Source: Bacillus sp. Cs-700 (GTDB lineage Bacteria; Bacillota; Bacilli; Bacillales; Guptibacillaceae). From it: 64,000 nucleotides of DNA. The number at the start of each line of letters is the position of its first letter. Position 1 is the first letter of the stretch. The position numbers and the translations under genes were made by a program. The notes under the pieces are model-generated. The model was not told the origin of the DNA, searched no databases, and saw only the letters and a program-made list of their open reading frames with translations. The stretch spans positions 1,922,001 to 1,986,000 of the forward strand of contig NZ_CP041063.1 of NCBI RefSeq assembly GCF_011082085.1. The letters run 5' to 3'. Below, piece after piece: positions 21,556-32,129 of this stretch.

Positions 21556-22632
21556 GTGGTTAATAAAATTTTCTTTATCCTCGTGATCATCGGTGTTCCC
21601 CTATCCGTTGCTGGAAGCCTTCTTCATTGGTCGCAAATTCTAATGTTTGTTGTTTACTGCTTAACCATTGTTTCTCTTGCCGCTTATATGGGAAGAGCAA
21701 CCGAAAGTCTTGCAGTGATCTCAGGACCGAGGATTGGTGGCCTGCTTAACGCTACCTTTGGAAATGCAGTTGAACTCATCATTTCAATTTTTGCATTAAG
21801 AGAAGGTTTAATCGAAATTGTGCTTGCTTCACTAACAGGATCAGTTCTAGGAAACCTGCTCCTTGTCGCTGGTTTGTCGTTCTTCATTGGAGGATTAAAG
21901 TTTAAAAGACAAAAATTCAACGTCTATGATGCCAGGCACAACTCCGGATTGTTGATGTTTGGAGTGATCGTGGCCTTTGTTATACCTGAAGTGTTCTCAA
22001 TGGATATGAGTGACGCAGAAGCGATTTCGTTAAGTACGGGCATATCCATCATTCTTATCGTTCTTTACCTTGCCGCACTCTTCTTTAAGCTCGTGACCCA
22101 CCGAGGTGTCTACCAGCACGTTTCTAATCAAGAAGGTGGCGATGGCGGCGGCCAACACGTTCACGAAGAAGCTGAGTGGAGTCGTAAAAAAGCGATGCTT
22201 GTGCTAGCTCTGTCGACTGCTGCAGTGGCCTATGTATCAGAAAGTCTTGTGCACACGTTTGAAACAGTTGGCGATACATTTGGCTGGAGTGAATTATTCA
22301 TCGGTGTGATCATAGTGGCCATTGTAGGAAATGCGGCTGAGCACGCTTCCGCTATCATCATGGCTTATAAAAATAAAATGGATGTGGCAGTTGAAATCGC
22401 AATCGGTTCAACCCTACAAATCGCCATGTTCGTTGCGCCACTACTCGTCCTTATCTCATTTTTCTTTCCGGTTCAAATGCCACTCGTCTTTACACTACCT
22501 GAGCTTGTGACGATGGTAACGGCCGTGTTACTCACGATTGTCATCAGTAACGATGGCGAAACAAACTGGTTTGAAGGAGCGACGTTACTCGCCGCTTACT
22601 TAATAATGGGGATTGGATTTTATCTTCTTTAA
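21556..22632 (+). CDS. Calcium/proton antiporter, CAX family (YfkE/ChaA-like)
   Basis: This membrane protein exchanges Ca2+ (and perhaps other cations) for protons. The 358-aa protein has about 11 hydrophobic segments and the two alpha-repeats of the family, GNAVELIISIFALREG and GNAAEHASAIIMAYKNK, whose glutamates bind the cation. An acidic, His- and Gly-rich loop (QEGGDGGGQHVHEEAE) lies between the halves. I start at GTG 21556 (VVNKIFFILV), 9 bases after GAGAGG and matching B. subtilis YfkE; the in-frame codons upstream to 21415 are not conserved. It has its own terminator. Confidence 0.93.
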   Translation: MVNKIFFILVIIGVPLSVAGSLLHWSQILMFVVYCLTIVSLAAYMGRATESLAVISGPRIGGLLNATFGNAVELIISIFALREGLIEIVLASLTGSVLGNLLLVAGLSFFIGGLKFKRQKFNVYDARHNSGLLMFGVIVAFVIPEVFSMDMSDAEAISLSTGISIILIVLYLAALFFKLVTHRGVYQHVSNQEGGDGGGQHVHEEAEWSRKKAMLVLALSTAAVAYVSESLVHTFETVGDTFGWSELFIGVIIVAIVGNAAEHASAIIMAYKNKMDVAVEIAIGSTLQIAMFVAPLLVLISFFFPVQMPLVFTLPELVTMVTAVLLTIVISNDGETNWFEGATLLAAYLIMGIGFYLL

Positions 22633-22637
22633 TCAAG

Positions 22638-22662
22638 AAGCCTGCAATTTGCGGGCTTTTTT
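22638..22662 (+). terminator. Terminator of the antiporter gene
   Basis: AGCCTGCA and TGCGGGCT pair around ATT, followed by six T. Confidence 0.85.
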
Positions 22663-22770
22663 GTTACAGTAACTGAGGGAAGATCTTCCGCATAACGTGT
22701 TAGAAATTGGACCGATCATTTATATGTCCACCTAACGGATCGAACGAAAACGCAGAAAGTAGGCGAAAAC

Positions 22771-23526
22771 ATGATTCACCGTAAAACAAGTCGAGAAATT
22801 CAATTAATGAAAGAAGCTGGAGAGGTTCTGGCTGACTGCCACAAAGAACTTCGTAACATTATTAAACCAGGTATTACAACAAAACAAATTGATGATTTTG
22901 TTGAACTCTTTTTAGAGGAGCGCGGTGCGACACCAGAGCAAAAAGGCTATCAAGACTACCCATACGCCACATGTGCTTCCGTTAATGACGTGATTTGTCA
23001 CGGGTTCCCAGGATCAAGAAAACTTAAAGAAGGCGATATCGTTACAATCGACATGGTTGTGAACTTAAATGGCGCACTTGCTGATTCTGCCTGGACGTAT
23101 GCTGTTGGAGCGATCTCAGAAGAGAAGCAGCATTTGCTTGAAGCGACGAAAAAGTCTCTTTACCTTGGCATTGAGCAAGCTGTCATTGGCAATCGTATTG
23201 GCGATATTGGCCATGCGATTCAAAAATATGCAGAAGCAGAAGGGTTTGGCGTTGTTCGAGATTTCACTGGACATGGCATTGGACCGACTCTTCATGAAGA
23301 ACCGATGATTCCCCATTTCGGTCAGCCCGGTACAGGGGCTAGACTGAAAGAAGGTATGGTGATTACAATTGAACCGATGCTAAACATTGGTAAACCATAC
23401 AGCACGATTGACGAAGATGGCTGGACAGCTCGCACAGTGGATGGCTCTACATCCGCTCAGTATGAACATACGCTTGCCATTACAAAAGACGGCCCTGTTA
23501 TTCTAACGGATCAGGGCGACGAGTAA
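22771..23526 (+). CDS. map: Methionine aminopeptidase type I
   Basis: Map removes the initiator methionine from new proteins. The 251-aa protein shows VNDVICHGFPG with the substrate-binding His, the metal ligands in TIDMVVNLNG, ADSAWTYAVG, FTGHGIGPTLHEEP, ITIEPML and QYEHTLAIT. The second Asp position of the usual D-x10-D pair is present (GALADSAW). B. subtilis has a main map near secY and a second one (YflG); this gene, apart from ribosomal proteins and of 251 aa, probably corresponds to a second copy. AAAGTAGG lies ahead of the ATG. Confidence 0.95.
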   Translation: MIHRKTSREIQLMKEAGEVLADCHKELRNIIKPGITTKQIDDFVELFLEERGATPEQKGYQDYPYATCASVNDVICHGFPGSRKLKEGDIVTIDMVVNLNGALADSAWTYAVGAISEEKQHLLEATKKSLYLGIEQAVIGNRIGDIGHAIQKYAEAEGFGVVRDFTGHGIGPTLHEEPMIPHFGQPGTGARLKEGMVITIEPMLNIGKPYSTIDEDGWTARTVDGSTSAQYEHTLAITKDGPVILTDQGDE

Positions 23527-23533
23527 TCATAAG

Positions 23534-23562
23534 AAAACCCGCAGCATCTGCTGCGGGTTTTT
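23534..23562. terminator. Bidirectional terminator between map and yvoF
   Basis: AAAACCCGCAG and CTGCGGGTTTT pair around CATCTG; T runs flank the stem on both strands, so it serves both converging genes. Confidence 0.9.
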
Positions 23563-24067
23563 ATATATCGTGCTTTGCTCGTTCTTCTTTCGTATAGATG
23601 ACATGCATCGGATTTCCACCAACAAAAGCCCCTGCTGGCACGCTTTTATGAACAAGCGTCCCAGCTGATACGATGGCACCATCACCAATCGTAATGCCCG
23701 GCAACAATGTACTATTCGCCCCAATCATCACCCGATCACCAATGACAACATCGCCAAGGCGGTACTCATCAATCAAATATTCGTGAGCTAATATCGTTGT
23801 ATTGTAGCCAATAATGGAATTTTTTCCGACTGAAATCTTTTCCGGAAACATAATGTCGAGCATTACCATAAGGGCAAATGCCGTTTGGTCACCAATTTTC
23901 ACACCTAGGAAGGTTTTATACAACCAATTCTTCATAGGAATAAAAGGAGTATATCGAGCGAGCTGAATCACAACAAAGTTCTTCACGACCTTCCAAAACG
24001 GAACAGTTTTATAAATTTGCCAGAGAGCATTGCTACCAGTGACGGGGTAACGCTCCGTGTTTCTCAC
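23561..24067 (-). CDS. Acyltransferase with left-handed beta-helix (YvoF-like)
   Basis: This 168-aa protein has hexapeptide repeats (VGKNSIIGYNTTIL, GDVVIGDRVMIGANSTLLPG, ITIGDGAIVSAGTLV) that fold into a left-handed beta-helix, as in maltose- and galactoside-acetyltransferases. The acceptor is unknown. GTG at 24067 overlaps the ppaX stop, so it is coupled to ppaX. In B. subtilis yvoF occupies the same place at the end of the hprK-lgt-yvoD-ppaX-yvoF operon. Confidence 0.9.
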   Translation of the reverse strand: MRNTERYPVTGSNALWQIYKTVPFWKVVKNFVVIQLARYTPFIPMKNWLYKTFLGVKIGDQTAFALMVMLDIMFPEKISVGKNSIIGYNTTILAHEYLIDEYRLGDVVIGDRVMIGANSTLLPGITIGDGAIVSAGTLVHKSVPAGAFVGGNPMHVIYTKEERAKHDI

Positions 24068-24708
24068 TTGTCGGCTCCAGCAATCGAAAGAATTTCTCCC
24101 ATATGATCAACCAGGTAATCTGGCTTAAATGAGGCAAGAAAGTCGCATCCTTTAATCGTCCAGGACACACCAACTGTCGTTACACCCGCATTCTGTCCAG
24201 CGAGAATATCATATTGGCTATCACCAACCATCAGCGTTTCTTCACGATCAGAACCTAGTTTGTTCATGGCTGTTTCAAGCTGCTCTGGATGTGGTTTAGG
24301 ATTTTCAACTTCATCAACTGTGATAACTACAGGGAAGAATTGATCAAGTTTTGTTAGCTTTAATCCCATTTCTACCGTGTTTCTCATTTTTGAAGTTACG
24401 ATTGCTAGTTTATATCCTTTTTCAGATAGCGTCTTCACTGTTTCAAACACGCCATCGAATTCCGTGACGAGGTGATCGTGATTCGTAATATTATGATCAC
24501 GATAAAAAGCGACCATTTCTTCTGCACGACTTTCATCATGCTTTGCAAATGTTAAGTAAAGCGGCTCTCCAATAAACTGTTTCAACTCTTCGTCACCATA
24601 ACGGCCAGGATAAAAGTGGTCAAATGTATGTCGAAATGAAGCCATAATTAAATCATTCGTATTAATCAATGTTCCGTCTAAATCAAATAAAAGAGTGTTA
24701 ATATTCAT
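24064..24708 (-). CDS. ppaX: Pyrophosphatase PpaX
   Basis: PpaX is a HAD-family hydrolase that splits pyrophosphate released when HprK dephosphorylates P-Ser-HPr, which drives that reaction. The 214-aa protein has motif I LFDLDGTLINT with the nucleophilic Asp, motif II VTSKM, and motif III/IV PKPHPEQ and MVGDSQYDILAG. I start it at 24708 (MNINTLLFDL), 8 bases after AAAGGA. It overlaps yvoD by 11 bases and is in the operon of hprK, which supports the assignment over a general HAD phosphatase. Confidence 0.95.
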   Translation of the reverse strand: MNINTLLFDLDGTLINTNDLIMASFRHTFDHFYPGRYGDEELKQFIGEPLYLTFAKHDESRAEEMVAFYRDHNITNHDHLVTEFDGVFETVKTLSEKGYKLAIVTSKMRNTVEMGLKLTKLDQFFPVVITVDEVENPKPHPEQLETAMNKLGSDREETLMVGDSQYDILAGQNAGVTTVGVSWTIKGCDFLASFKPDYLVDHMGEILSIAGADK

Positions 24709-25645
24709 ACGATGGATCCTTTCTTTTTGAAGCATTTAGTTCACGTCGTTTCCAGATTACTGAGATGATTACCGTTAAAAGAATGGCTGTTACTAACCGA
24801 ACGAGAAGCAACCAGATGACCGGAATCCCAAGTGGAATAAAAATAAGGGTATCCTCAATGACAGCATGACACGCCACGAGAAAAATAAACGCTAAATAAA
24901 GATCTTTCTTTTCAACGCCATCTTCTTTTGCAGCCTGAATCATAACACCCGCTCCGTATGCAAGACCAAATACAAGTCCTGCGGCAAGCGTTGTCGATGT
25001 GTTTTCTTTCATGCCAAGGCTTCTCGTCACAGGAGCCATCCACCTTGAGAAAGTCGTAAGCCATGACAAATCTTTCATCACCTGGATAAAAATCATCAGT
25101 GGAATGACAATTAAAGCAAGCTGAAGAACGCCTAATGACGCTTTTTCTAACCCCTGTAGGAGAATATGTCCCCAGCCGCTCACCGTTTCATTCGTTTGAG
25201 AAACAAGTCCATAAGCTGCCTGCTCGCTCCCACCTTGCCAAATAAGATTGATAACAAAAGCCGATACGAGAGCAAGTCCAATTCTTACAGCAAGAATCAC
25301 CCAGAGCTTTACACCAACTCTTGCCGCTACGCCTGATTCAATCAGCAAATTATGTGAAAAGGATAGCATAACGGCTAAAATAAAAACTTCTTTAACAGTT
25401 AAATCTAGTGTTAATATTGCCCCAATTCCAGCATAAAGATTTAAGAAATTCCCTATTACTAGAGGAATGGCTGCGTCCCCTGACAAACCGATCCATTTCA
25501 TCACAGGAGCGATCAGCGCAACGATCCATTCGAGGACAGGAGTATAACGAAGGAGGGTCATCACTAACGTAATCGGAAAAATGATTTTTCCAAGTTCCCA
25601 CGTTGTCATCAGTCCTGCTTTTAAACCACGTCGCAAAATCCCCAC
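24698..25645 (-). CDS. Nucleoside-recognition (Gate) domain membrane protein YvoD
   Basis: This 315-aa membrane protein has about eight hydrophobic segments and two copies of the nucleoside-recognition domain, seen as GNFLNLYAGIGAILTL and GLAYGAGVMIQAAKEDG. The family includes spore maturation proteins SpmA/SpmB and nucleoside transporters; its substrate is unknown. GTG at 25645 follows AGGAGGCG. It lies between lgt and ppaX as in B. subtilis. A transport role is an inference only. Confidence 0.88.
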   Translation of the reverse strand: MGILRRGLKAGLMTTWELGKIIFPITLVMTLLRYTPVLEWIVALIAPVMKWIGLSGDAAIPLVIGNFLNLYAGIGAILTLDLTVKEVFILAVMLSFSHNLLIESGVAARVGVKLWVILAVRIGLALVSAFVINLIWQGGSEQAAYGLVSQTNETVSGWGHILLQGLEKASLGVLQLALIVIPLMIFIQVMKDLSWLTTFSRWMAPVTRSLGMKENTSTTLAAGLVFGLAYGAGVMIQAAKEDGVEKKDLYLAFIFLVACHAVIEDTLIFIPLGIPVIWLLLVRLVTAILLTVIISVIWKRRELNASKRKDPSYEY

Positions 25646-25658
25646 ACTGACACGCCTC

Positions 25659-26471
25659 CTAGCTTTTTTCGTTATATGGCTTAGCTTTCATCACCTTGCG
25701 TCGATAAATAACAAGGGCAACCGATACAATAATCAATACGACTGAGATCACCTGTGCCACTCGAAGCGATTCGGTTAACATGAGGCTATCGGTTCGTAAG
25801 CCCTCAATAAAGTAACGTCCAAATGAATACCAAATAACGTAAGAAAGGAAAACTTCGCCTTTCTTCACTGATGTTCGTTGAAGAATCACAAGCAACACAA
25901 CGCCAGCTAAGTTCCAAAGGGATTCATATAGAAACGTCGGGTGATAATACGTACCGTCAATATACATTTGATTAATAATAAATTCTGGCAGCATTAGGTT
26001 TTCAAGAAACGCTCTTGTCACAGGCCCCCCATGTGCTTCCTGGTTCATAAAGTTTCCCCAGCGACCAATTGCTTGGCCAAGAAGGATGCTCGGTGCAGCG
26101 ATATCGGCAATTTTCCAGAAAGAGAGACCACGCTTTCTTGTGAAAATGATTGCGGTAATAACGGAACCAATCAGAGCACCGTGAATCGCAATTCCGCCTT
26201 CCCAAATCGCAAAGATATCACCTGGATTATCTTTATAATAGCTCCATTGGAACGTTACGTAGTAAATACGGGCAGAAATAATTGCAATTGGCACAGCCCA
26301 TAAGATTAAATCAACAAACGTTTCTTTCGGCAATCCCTGTCGCTGTGTTTCCCTGATGGCTAAAAGCAAACCAAGGTAAGCACCTAATGCAATGATGATG
26401 CCATACCAGTAGATTGAGATCGGTCCAAGCTCTAGCGCGACACGATCAAGTGGCTGTATTGAGGCTAACAT
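25659..26471 (-). CDS. lgt: Prolipoprotein diacylglyceryl transferase
   Basis: Lgt attaches diacylglycerol from phosphatidylglycerol to the lipobox cysteine of prelipoproteins in the membrane. The 270-aa protein has seven hydrophobic segments, the signature [15 protein letters not shown] and [11 protein letters not shown] with the conserved His. The C-terminal half includes [14 protein letters not shown] with conserved Arg and Glu. AAAGGAGAG precedes the ATG. A substrate in this window is the CccB lipoprotein. Confidence 0.98.
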   Translation of the reverse strand: MLASIQPLDRVALELGPISIYWYGIIIALGAYLGLLLAIRETQRQGLPKETFVDLILWAVPIAIISARIYYVTFQWSYYKDNPGDIFAIWEGGIAIHGALIGSVITAIIFTRKRGLSFWKIADIAAPSILLGQAIGRWGNFMNQEAHGGPVTRAFLENLMLPEFIINQMYIDGTYYHPTFLYESLWNLAGVVLLVILQRTSVKKGEVFLSYVIWYSFGRYFIEGLRTDSLMLTESLRVAQVISVVLIIVSVALVIYRRKVMKAKPYNEKS

Positions 26472-26507
26472 GTCGTTGTCTCTCCTTTATCGATATCCTA
26501 CTTAAGA

Positions 26508-27446
26508 TTAGATGCTATCGTGTTCGTCACCATCTTCAATTTCTCGCGTCAGCCGTTCTGAAAATTGTTTCGCTGCATTCATCCCCATATTTTTCAAACG
26601 GAAGTTCATCGCAGCTACTTCAATAATAATGGCAAGGTTTCGTCCAGGTCGAACAGGTACGACAAGTCTTGGCACATTTGAATCAATGATTTTCATGTAC
26701 TCTTCTTCAAGTCCAAGGCGATCATATACTTTTTTAGAATCCCAAAGCTCAAGATTCATAACAAGAGAAATTTTCTTGTAGTTTCGGATCGCACCTGCAC
26801 CAAATAACGTCATAACGTTAATGATTCCAAGGCCGCGAATTTCCAGAAGGTGCTGAATTAATTCAGGAGCACTTCCCACAAGCGTATTTTCTGCTTCTTG
26901 GCGAATTTCAACAGAATCATCAGCTACGAGCCGATGGCCACGTTTTACAAGTTCAAGAGCCGTCTCACTTTTTCCGACACCACTTGAGCCCGTAATTAAA
27001 ACTCCGACACCATAAATATCAACAAGCACGCCGTGAATAGCCGTGTTCGGCGCAAGCTGACTTTCAAGATAGTTTGTTAGACGACTGCTCAAACGAGTTG
27101 TTGTCATCGTTGATCGTATAATGGGAACATCCATTTCTTTCGACGCCTGAATCAGTTCTTCAGGAACGTCCATATCTCTCGAAAGTACAATACCTGGTGT
27201 TTCGTCTGTACAAAGCTTCTGCATACGCTCGATCTTCTGCTCCTCAGTGAGACCATGAAAGAAGGACATCTCCGTTTTTCCAAGTAGCTGCAAACGCTCC
27301 GCTGGATAATAAGTGAAAAAACCTGCCATTTCAAGTCCTGGGCGTGAGATATCACTCGTTGTGATCGGTCGATGGATCCCTTCTTCACCACTCACTAACT
27401 CTAAATTGAACTCTTCAATCACATCTTTCATACGAACTTTAACCAT
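26508..27446 (-). CDS. hprK: HPr kinase/phosphorylase
   Basis: HprK phosphorylates HPr and Crh on Ser46 when fructose-1,6-bisphosphate and ATP are high, and reverses this when phosphate is high. The 312-aa protein has Walker [10 protein letters not shown] at about residues 152-160, the conserved ADDSVEIR, and the family signature [21 protein letters not shown] start at 27446 (MVKVRMKD) with AGGAGG 7 bases upstream. It heads the operon with lgt, yvoD, ppaX and yvoF. Crh, one of its substrates, is also in this window. Confidence 0.98.
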   Translation of the reverse strand: MVKVRMKDVIEEFNLELVSGEEGIHRPITTSDISRPGLEMAGFFTYYPAERLQLLGKTEMSFFHGLTEEQKIERMQKLCTDETPGIVLSRDMDVPEELIQASKEMDVPIIRSTMTTTRLSSRLTNYLESQLAPNTAIHGVLVDIYGVGVLITGSSGVGKSETALELVKRGHRLVADDSVEIRQEAENTLVGSAPELIQHLLEIRGLGIINVMTLFGAGAIRNYKKISLVMNLELWDSKKVYDRLGLEEEYMKIIDSNVPRLVVPVRPGRNLAIIIEVAAMNFRLKNMGMNAAKQFSERLTREIEDGDEHDSI

Positions 27447-27499
27447 TCGTAAACCTCCTATGTATGAACCAAAGCAACGGTTCCAATTCAACTTCCCCT

Positions 27500-27508
27500 A
27501 TTGTACCA
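27500..27508 (-). promoter_or_regulatory. Candidate extended -10 promoter of hprK
   Basis: On the minus strand TGG-TACAAT forms an extended -10 box 54 bases before hprK. No good -35 box is present at the right distance, so confidence is low. Confidence 0.35.
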
Positions 27509-27584
27509 TTTCCTATTTCAAAGCACATATAGATTAAAACCATTTTTGTGAAGTGGGGTCACGCACATCACTGCCCATTACAAC

Positions 27585-27615
27585 AAAAAAACCGAAGCAT
27601 CTGCTCCGGTTTTTT
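27585..27615 (-). terminator. Terminator of glpD
   Basis: On the minus strand ACCGGAGCA and TGCTTCGGT pair around GA, followed by seven T. Confidence 0.92.
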
Positions 27616-27621
27616 CAAGTC

Positions 27622-29295
27622 TTATTTTACTTTCAACGGTACAACCGCATCATGCATTTGCTTATCGAGTTCCTGAATGTGTGCTTGCTTCATTTCGTTT
27701 GACCAGTTAAGTCGCTTCGCCATGTACTCAATGACTGGCTCTTTCCAGCGACGAACCCAATCAATATCAAAGTAAAGGGCACTTGTTCTACGATTGAAGT
27801 AATCGAGCGGTGTTGCCACCATCTCTTCTTCGATCCCGTAAATAAGGGTTGAGAACACTTCAAGACTTAAGTGATGGAAGCTTGCTTCTGTTCCGACCGT
27901 TTCAATGATTTGATAGATCCGTTCAATATTAGAACCGTAACGCTGTACGAGCGTTTCTGCTTCTTTCACGCTTAAACCAAGCGTAGTTCCACGACGCACT
28001 TGTTCCGTTGCGTATTCTTTAAAACCTTTGCTTCCGCCAACGTAACCGCCTGATAGCACCATGTTTTTCGTTGTAGAAGCTGGGAACTTTTTATATTTTT
28101 CTTCTTTAAATTGATCTGTAATCAGATTGACCACTTTCTCAGCCATTTTACGATAGCCCGTGAGTTTACCGCCGGCAATTGTAATTAAGCCAGAGTCAGA
28201 AAGGAAGATTTCATCTTTACGAGAAATTTCAGAAGGATCTTTTCCTTCTTCATGAATCAATGGACGAACACCAGACCAGCTTGATTCCACATCTTCTTTC
28301 GTCACATTAATGCCAGGGAACATGAAGTTCGCTGCATCAACAATATAATCTCTATCTTCGACCGTCATCTGTGGGTGTACAGGGTTTTTCGTATATTGCG
28401 TATCCGTTGTACCGATGTACGTCTTACCTGCACGTGGGATCGCAAACATCATCCGACCATCATCAAACGGAGTATCGAAATACACGGCTTGCTGAAGTGG
28501 GAATTTAGACTGATCAAAGACAAGGTGAACACCTTTCGTTAGGAACATGTGCTTACCTTTTCTAGATTGATCGAGCTCACGAATTTCATCTACCCATGGT
28601 CCCGCTGCGTTTACGACTTTTTTCGCACGGATTTCACGCGTTTCACCCGTTACAACGTCTTTCGCGCGAACCCCAACTACTTTCCCATCTTCATATAAAA
28701 GCTGTTCCGCTTTCACATAGTTAACCGCTTTTCCACCGCGATGTACAGCTTCCTTCATAATTTCTAGTGTTAGACGAGCATCGTCCGTGCGGTACTCTAC
28801 GTAATACCCGCCGCCTTTTATATCACTTTTACGAAGAAGCGGTTCTTTATCTAATGTCTCTTTCTTTGAGAGCATGCTTCTTCTTTCTTTTCGTTTCACA
28901 CCAGCTAATCTGTCATAAAGAGCCAAACCTGCTCCAGTAGAGAACTTCCCAAACGTACCGCCTTTAATAATTGGCAGTAGCATCCACTCTGGCGTTGTTA
29001 CGTGCGGTGCGTTTTCATACACAATCGCTCGCTCTTTCCCCACTTCTGCAACTAGCCCAACTTCGAAATTTTTAAGGTAACGAAGACCACCGTGTACGAG
29101 CTTCGTCGATCGACTTGACGTACCAGCAGCGAAATCCTGCATTTCGATAACAGCTGCGTTCATTCCCCTTGAAGCTGAATCAAGTAAAATTCCTGCTCCG
29201 GTAATTCCTCCACCTACAACGAGGACATCTAGCTCCTCTGAGACAATTTGATCAAGTACTACGCTTCTTTGCAATCCTGAAAATGGTTTAACCAA
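27622..29295 (-). CDS. glpD: Aerobic glycerol-3-phosphate dehydrogenase
   Basis: GlpD is the FAD enzyme on the inner face of the membrane that oxidises glycerol-3-phosphate to dihydroxyacetone phosphate and passes electrons to quinone. The 557-aa protein has the FAD-binding VVGGGITGAGILLDSASRG, the DAO-domain segment SSRSTKLVHGGLRYL and TIAGGKLTGYRKMAE, and a C-terminal all-helical domain. TTG at 29295 is 8 bases after AAGGGAG; GTG at 29304 overlaps the site. It is expressed from its own leader, which carries a GlpP-type terminator. Confidence 0.97.
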   Translation of the reverse strand: MVKPFSGLQRSVVLDQIVSEELDVLVVGGGITGAGILLDSASRGMNAAVIEMQDFAAGTSSRSTKLVHGGLRYLKNFEVGLVAEVGKERAIVYENAPHVTTPEWMLLPIIKGGTFGKFSTGAGLALYDRLAGVKRKERRSMLSKKETLDKEPLLRKSDIKGGGYYVEYRTDDARLTLEIMKEAVHRGGKAVNYVKAEQLLYEDGKVVGVRAKDVVTGETREIRAKKVVNAAGPWVDEIRELDQSRKGKHMFLTKGVHLVFDQSKFPLQQAVYFDTPFDDGRMMFAIPRAGKTYIGTTDTQYTKNPVHPQMTVEDRDYIVDAANFMFPGINVTKEDVESSWSGVRPLIHEEGKDPSEISRKDEIFLSDSGLITIAGGKLTGYRKMAEKVVNLITDQFKEEKYKKFPASTTKNMVLSGGYVGGSKGFKEYATEQVRRGTTLGLSVKEAETLVQRYGSNIERIYQIIETVGTEASFHHLSLEVFSTLIYGIEEEMVATPLDYFNRRTSALYFDIDWVRRWKEPVIEYMAKRLNWSNEMKQAHIQELDKQMHDAVVPLKVK

Positions 29296-29434
29296 GATGA
29301 ACACTCCCTTTTGTTATATGAACAATTACTTAATTAATATCAATTTCTATAATTCTTCTCTTCAGTACTTTACCCCTAATAGAGGGTTTCTTAAGCATTG
29401 GTTTAAACATTCCTACAAAAACTCGCTTAAAGAA

Positions 29435-29491
29435 CAAAAAAAGACCACAACACACCAGAGCATGACGGTCCATGCTTGGGCGCTGTGGTCT
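29435..29491 (-). promoter_or_regulatory. GlpP-controlled leader terminator of glpD
   Basis: On the minus strand AGGAGA-AGACCACA begins a long inverted repeat that closes with TGTGGTCT and seven T, 140 bases ahead of glpD. The glpF leader has the same arrangement (AGGAGA-ACCACA ... TGTGGT-T8). In B. subtilis such leader terminators are read through when GlpP with glycerol-3-phosphate binds the RNA. Nothing else is seen in the 274-base spacer except the promoter. Confidence 0.88.
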
Positions 29492-29530
29492 TCTCCTATT
29501 CTCCGACCAGAACTCTATTAACTTAAGTTC

Positions 29531-29559
29531 ATTGTAGCATAACCTATATGCTATGCCTA
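29531..29559 (-). promoter_or_regulatory. Candidate promoter of glpD
   Basis: TAGGCA (29554-29559) and TACAAT (29531-29536) on the minus strand are 17 bases apart, 40 bases upstream of the leader hairpin. The spacer carries an inverted repeat AGCATA-TAGGT-TATGCT. Confidence 0.5.
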
Positions 29560-29569
29560 GAAAAAAGGA

Positions 29570-31078
<1,509 letters not shown>

Positions 31079-31096
31079 CTAAATAGAATTAAATGG

Positions 31097-31924
31097 TTAA
31101 TTTTTCGCTTCAGACGAAGCATAAACTGTATCTTGAAGCTTATCACTAAGTTGATAAAGAATCACAAATAAAATCGCGACTACAACAGTAGATACCCAAA
31201 AAACAGTGCTATAGTTTGCTTCTGTTACCGCTTTAAAAAGAATCGCACCATACATTCCGCCACAAGCGGGACCTATAACTGGGATCCAGGCATATCGCCA
31301 ATTCGAATCACCTTTTCCTGGGATAGGCAAGAAAAAGTGAGCAATTCTTGGGCCAAGATCTCGAGCTGGGTTAATCGCATACCCCGTCGTACCACCAAGA
31401 GAAAGTCCGATTGCCACAATAAGAAAACCTACGATGAAGGGATTCAACCCATCAGTAAAATCATTCGAACCAATCGCGAGAAGTCCAATCAGAAGCATCG
31501 CTGTTCCAATAAACTCACTTAAAAAGTTACTAAACGTATGCGGAATAGCAGGATCGGTAGAAAATACAGCTAATTTAAGCGCTTTATCATCTTCTCTACG
31601 GAAATGAGGAAGAAAATGAAAGTACACGATACATCCACCGAGAAATGCACCAATCATTTGTGCCAATATGTAGCCTGGTACATCACTCCACGGAAAATCG
31701 CCAACAGCTGCTAACCCTAAGGATACGGCAGGATTCAAATGAGCCCCACTTACCTGACCAACTGCATAAACCCCCATTGCAACACCAAGGCCCCATCCTA
31801 GGGCAACGACAATCCATCCCCCGCCTTGAGCTTTCGAATCTTTTAAGTTAACGTTTGCAACAACGCCACCACCAAATATAATTAGAATCATTGTACCTAA
31901 TATTTCACCTATAAATGGAGACAA
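31097..31924 (-). CDS. glpF: Glycerol uptake facilitator
   Basis: GlpF is an aquaglyceroporin that lets glycerol enter by diffusion. The 275-aa protein has six membrane segments and the two half-helices with NPA (GAHLNPAVSLG) and NPAR (YAINPARDLGPR). The Asp after NPAR is typical of glycerol-conducting members. TTG at 31924 lies 7 bases after AAGGTG. It is the first structural gene after the GlpP-type leader and precedes glpK. Confidence 0.97.
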   Translation of the reverse strand: MSPFIGEILGTMILIIFGGGVVANVNLKDSKAQGGGWIVVALGWGLGVAMGVYAVGQVSGAHLNPAVSLGLAAVGDFPWSDVPGYILAQMIGAFLGGCIVYFHFLPHFRREDDKALKLAVFSTDPAIPHTFSNFLSEFIGTAMLLIGLLAIGSNDFTDGLNPFIVGFLIVAIGLSLGGTTGYAINPARDLGPRIAHFFLPIPGKGDSNWRYAWIPVIGPACGGMYGAILFKAVTEANYSTVFWVSTVVVAILFVILYQLSDKLQDTVYASSEAKN

Positions 31925-32004
31925 ATCAGAACACCTTCTTCCTGAGTTTAGTTAAAACCCCTCTCTGAGCCTATTCCCTCTTTCTTTCTTTCTAAAAGGG
32001 AAAT

Positions 32005-32057
32005 TAAAAAAAACCACAACAATCTCCCCTATCAACTGACAGGATTTGTGTGTGGTT
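32005..32057 (-). promoter_or_regulatory. GlpP-controlled leader terminator of glpFK
   Basis: On the minus strand AGGAGA-ACCACA starts an inverted repeat that closes with TGTGGTT and eight T, about 80 bases ahead of glpF. It matches the glpD leader in its 5' and 3' ends and in spacing. Confidence 0.88.
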
Positions 32058-32094
32058 CTCCTCATCTCAGGCACGAGCTATTAACCTAACACCT

Positions 32095-32124
32095 ATTTAA
32101 CCAGACATATGTAAGCGATGTCAA
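32095..32124 (-). promoter_or_regulatory. Promoter of glpFK
   Basis: On the minus strand TTGACA (32119-32124) and TTAAAT (32095-32100) are 18 bases apart. The -35 box lies within a perfect cre site. Confidence 0.75.
32110..32123 (+). promoter_or_regulatory. cre site (CcpA operator) on the glpF promoter
   Basis: TGTAAGCGATGTCA fits the consensus TGWAANCGNTNWCA at every position. It overlaps the glpF -35 box, so CcpA with P-Ser-HPr or P-Ser-Crh should block initiation. Confidence 0.9.
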
Positions 32125-32129
32125 GAGAT

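Noticed and set aside
22678-22689. 12-base palindrome GGAAGATCTTCC between the antiporter gene and map
   Set aside because: Single short palindrome without a promoter or a known operator match; expected by chance at this length.
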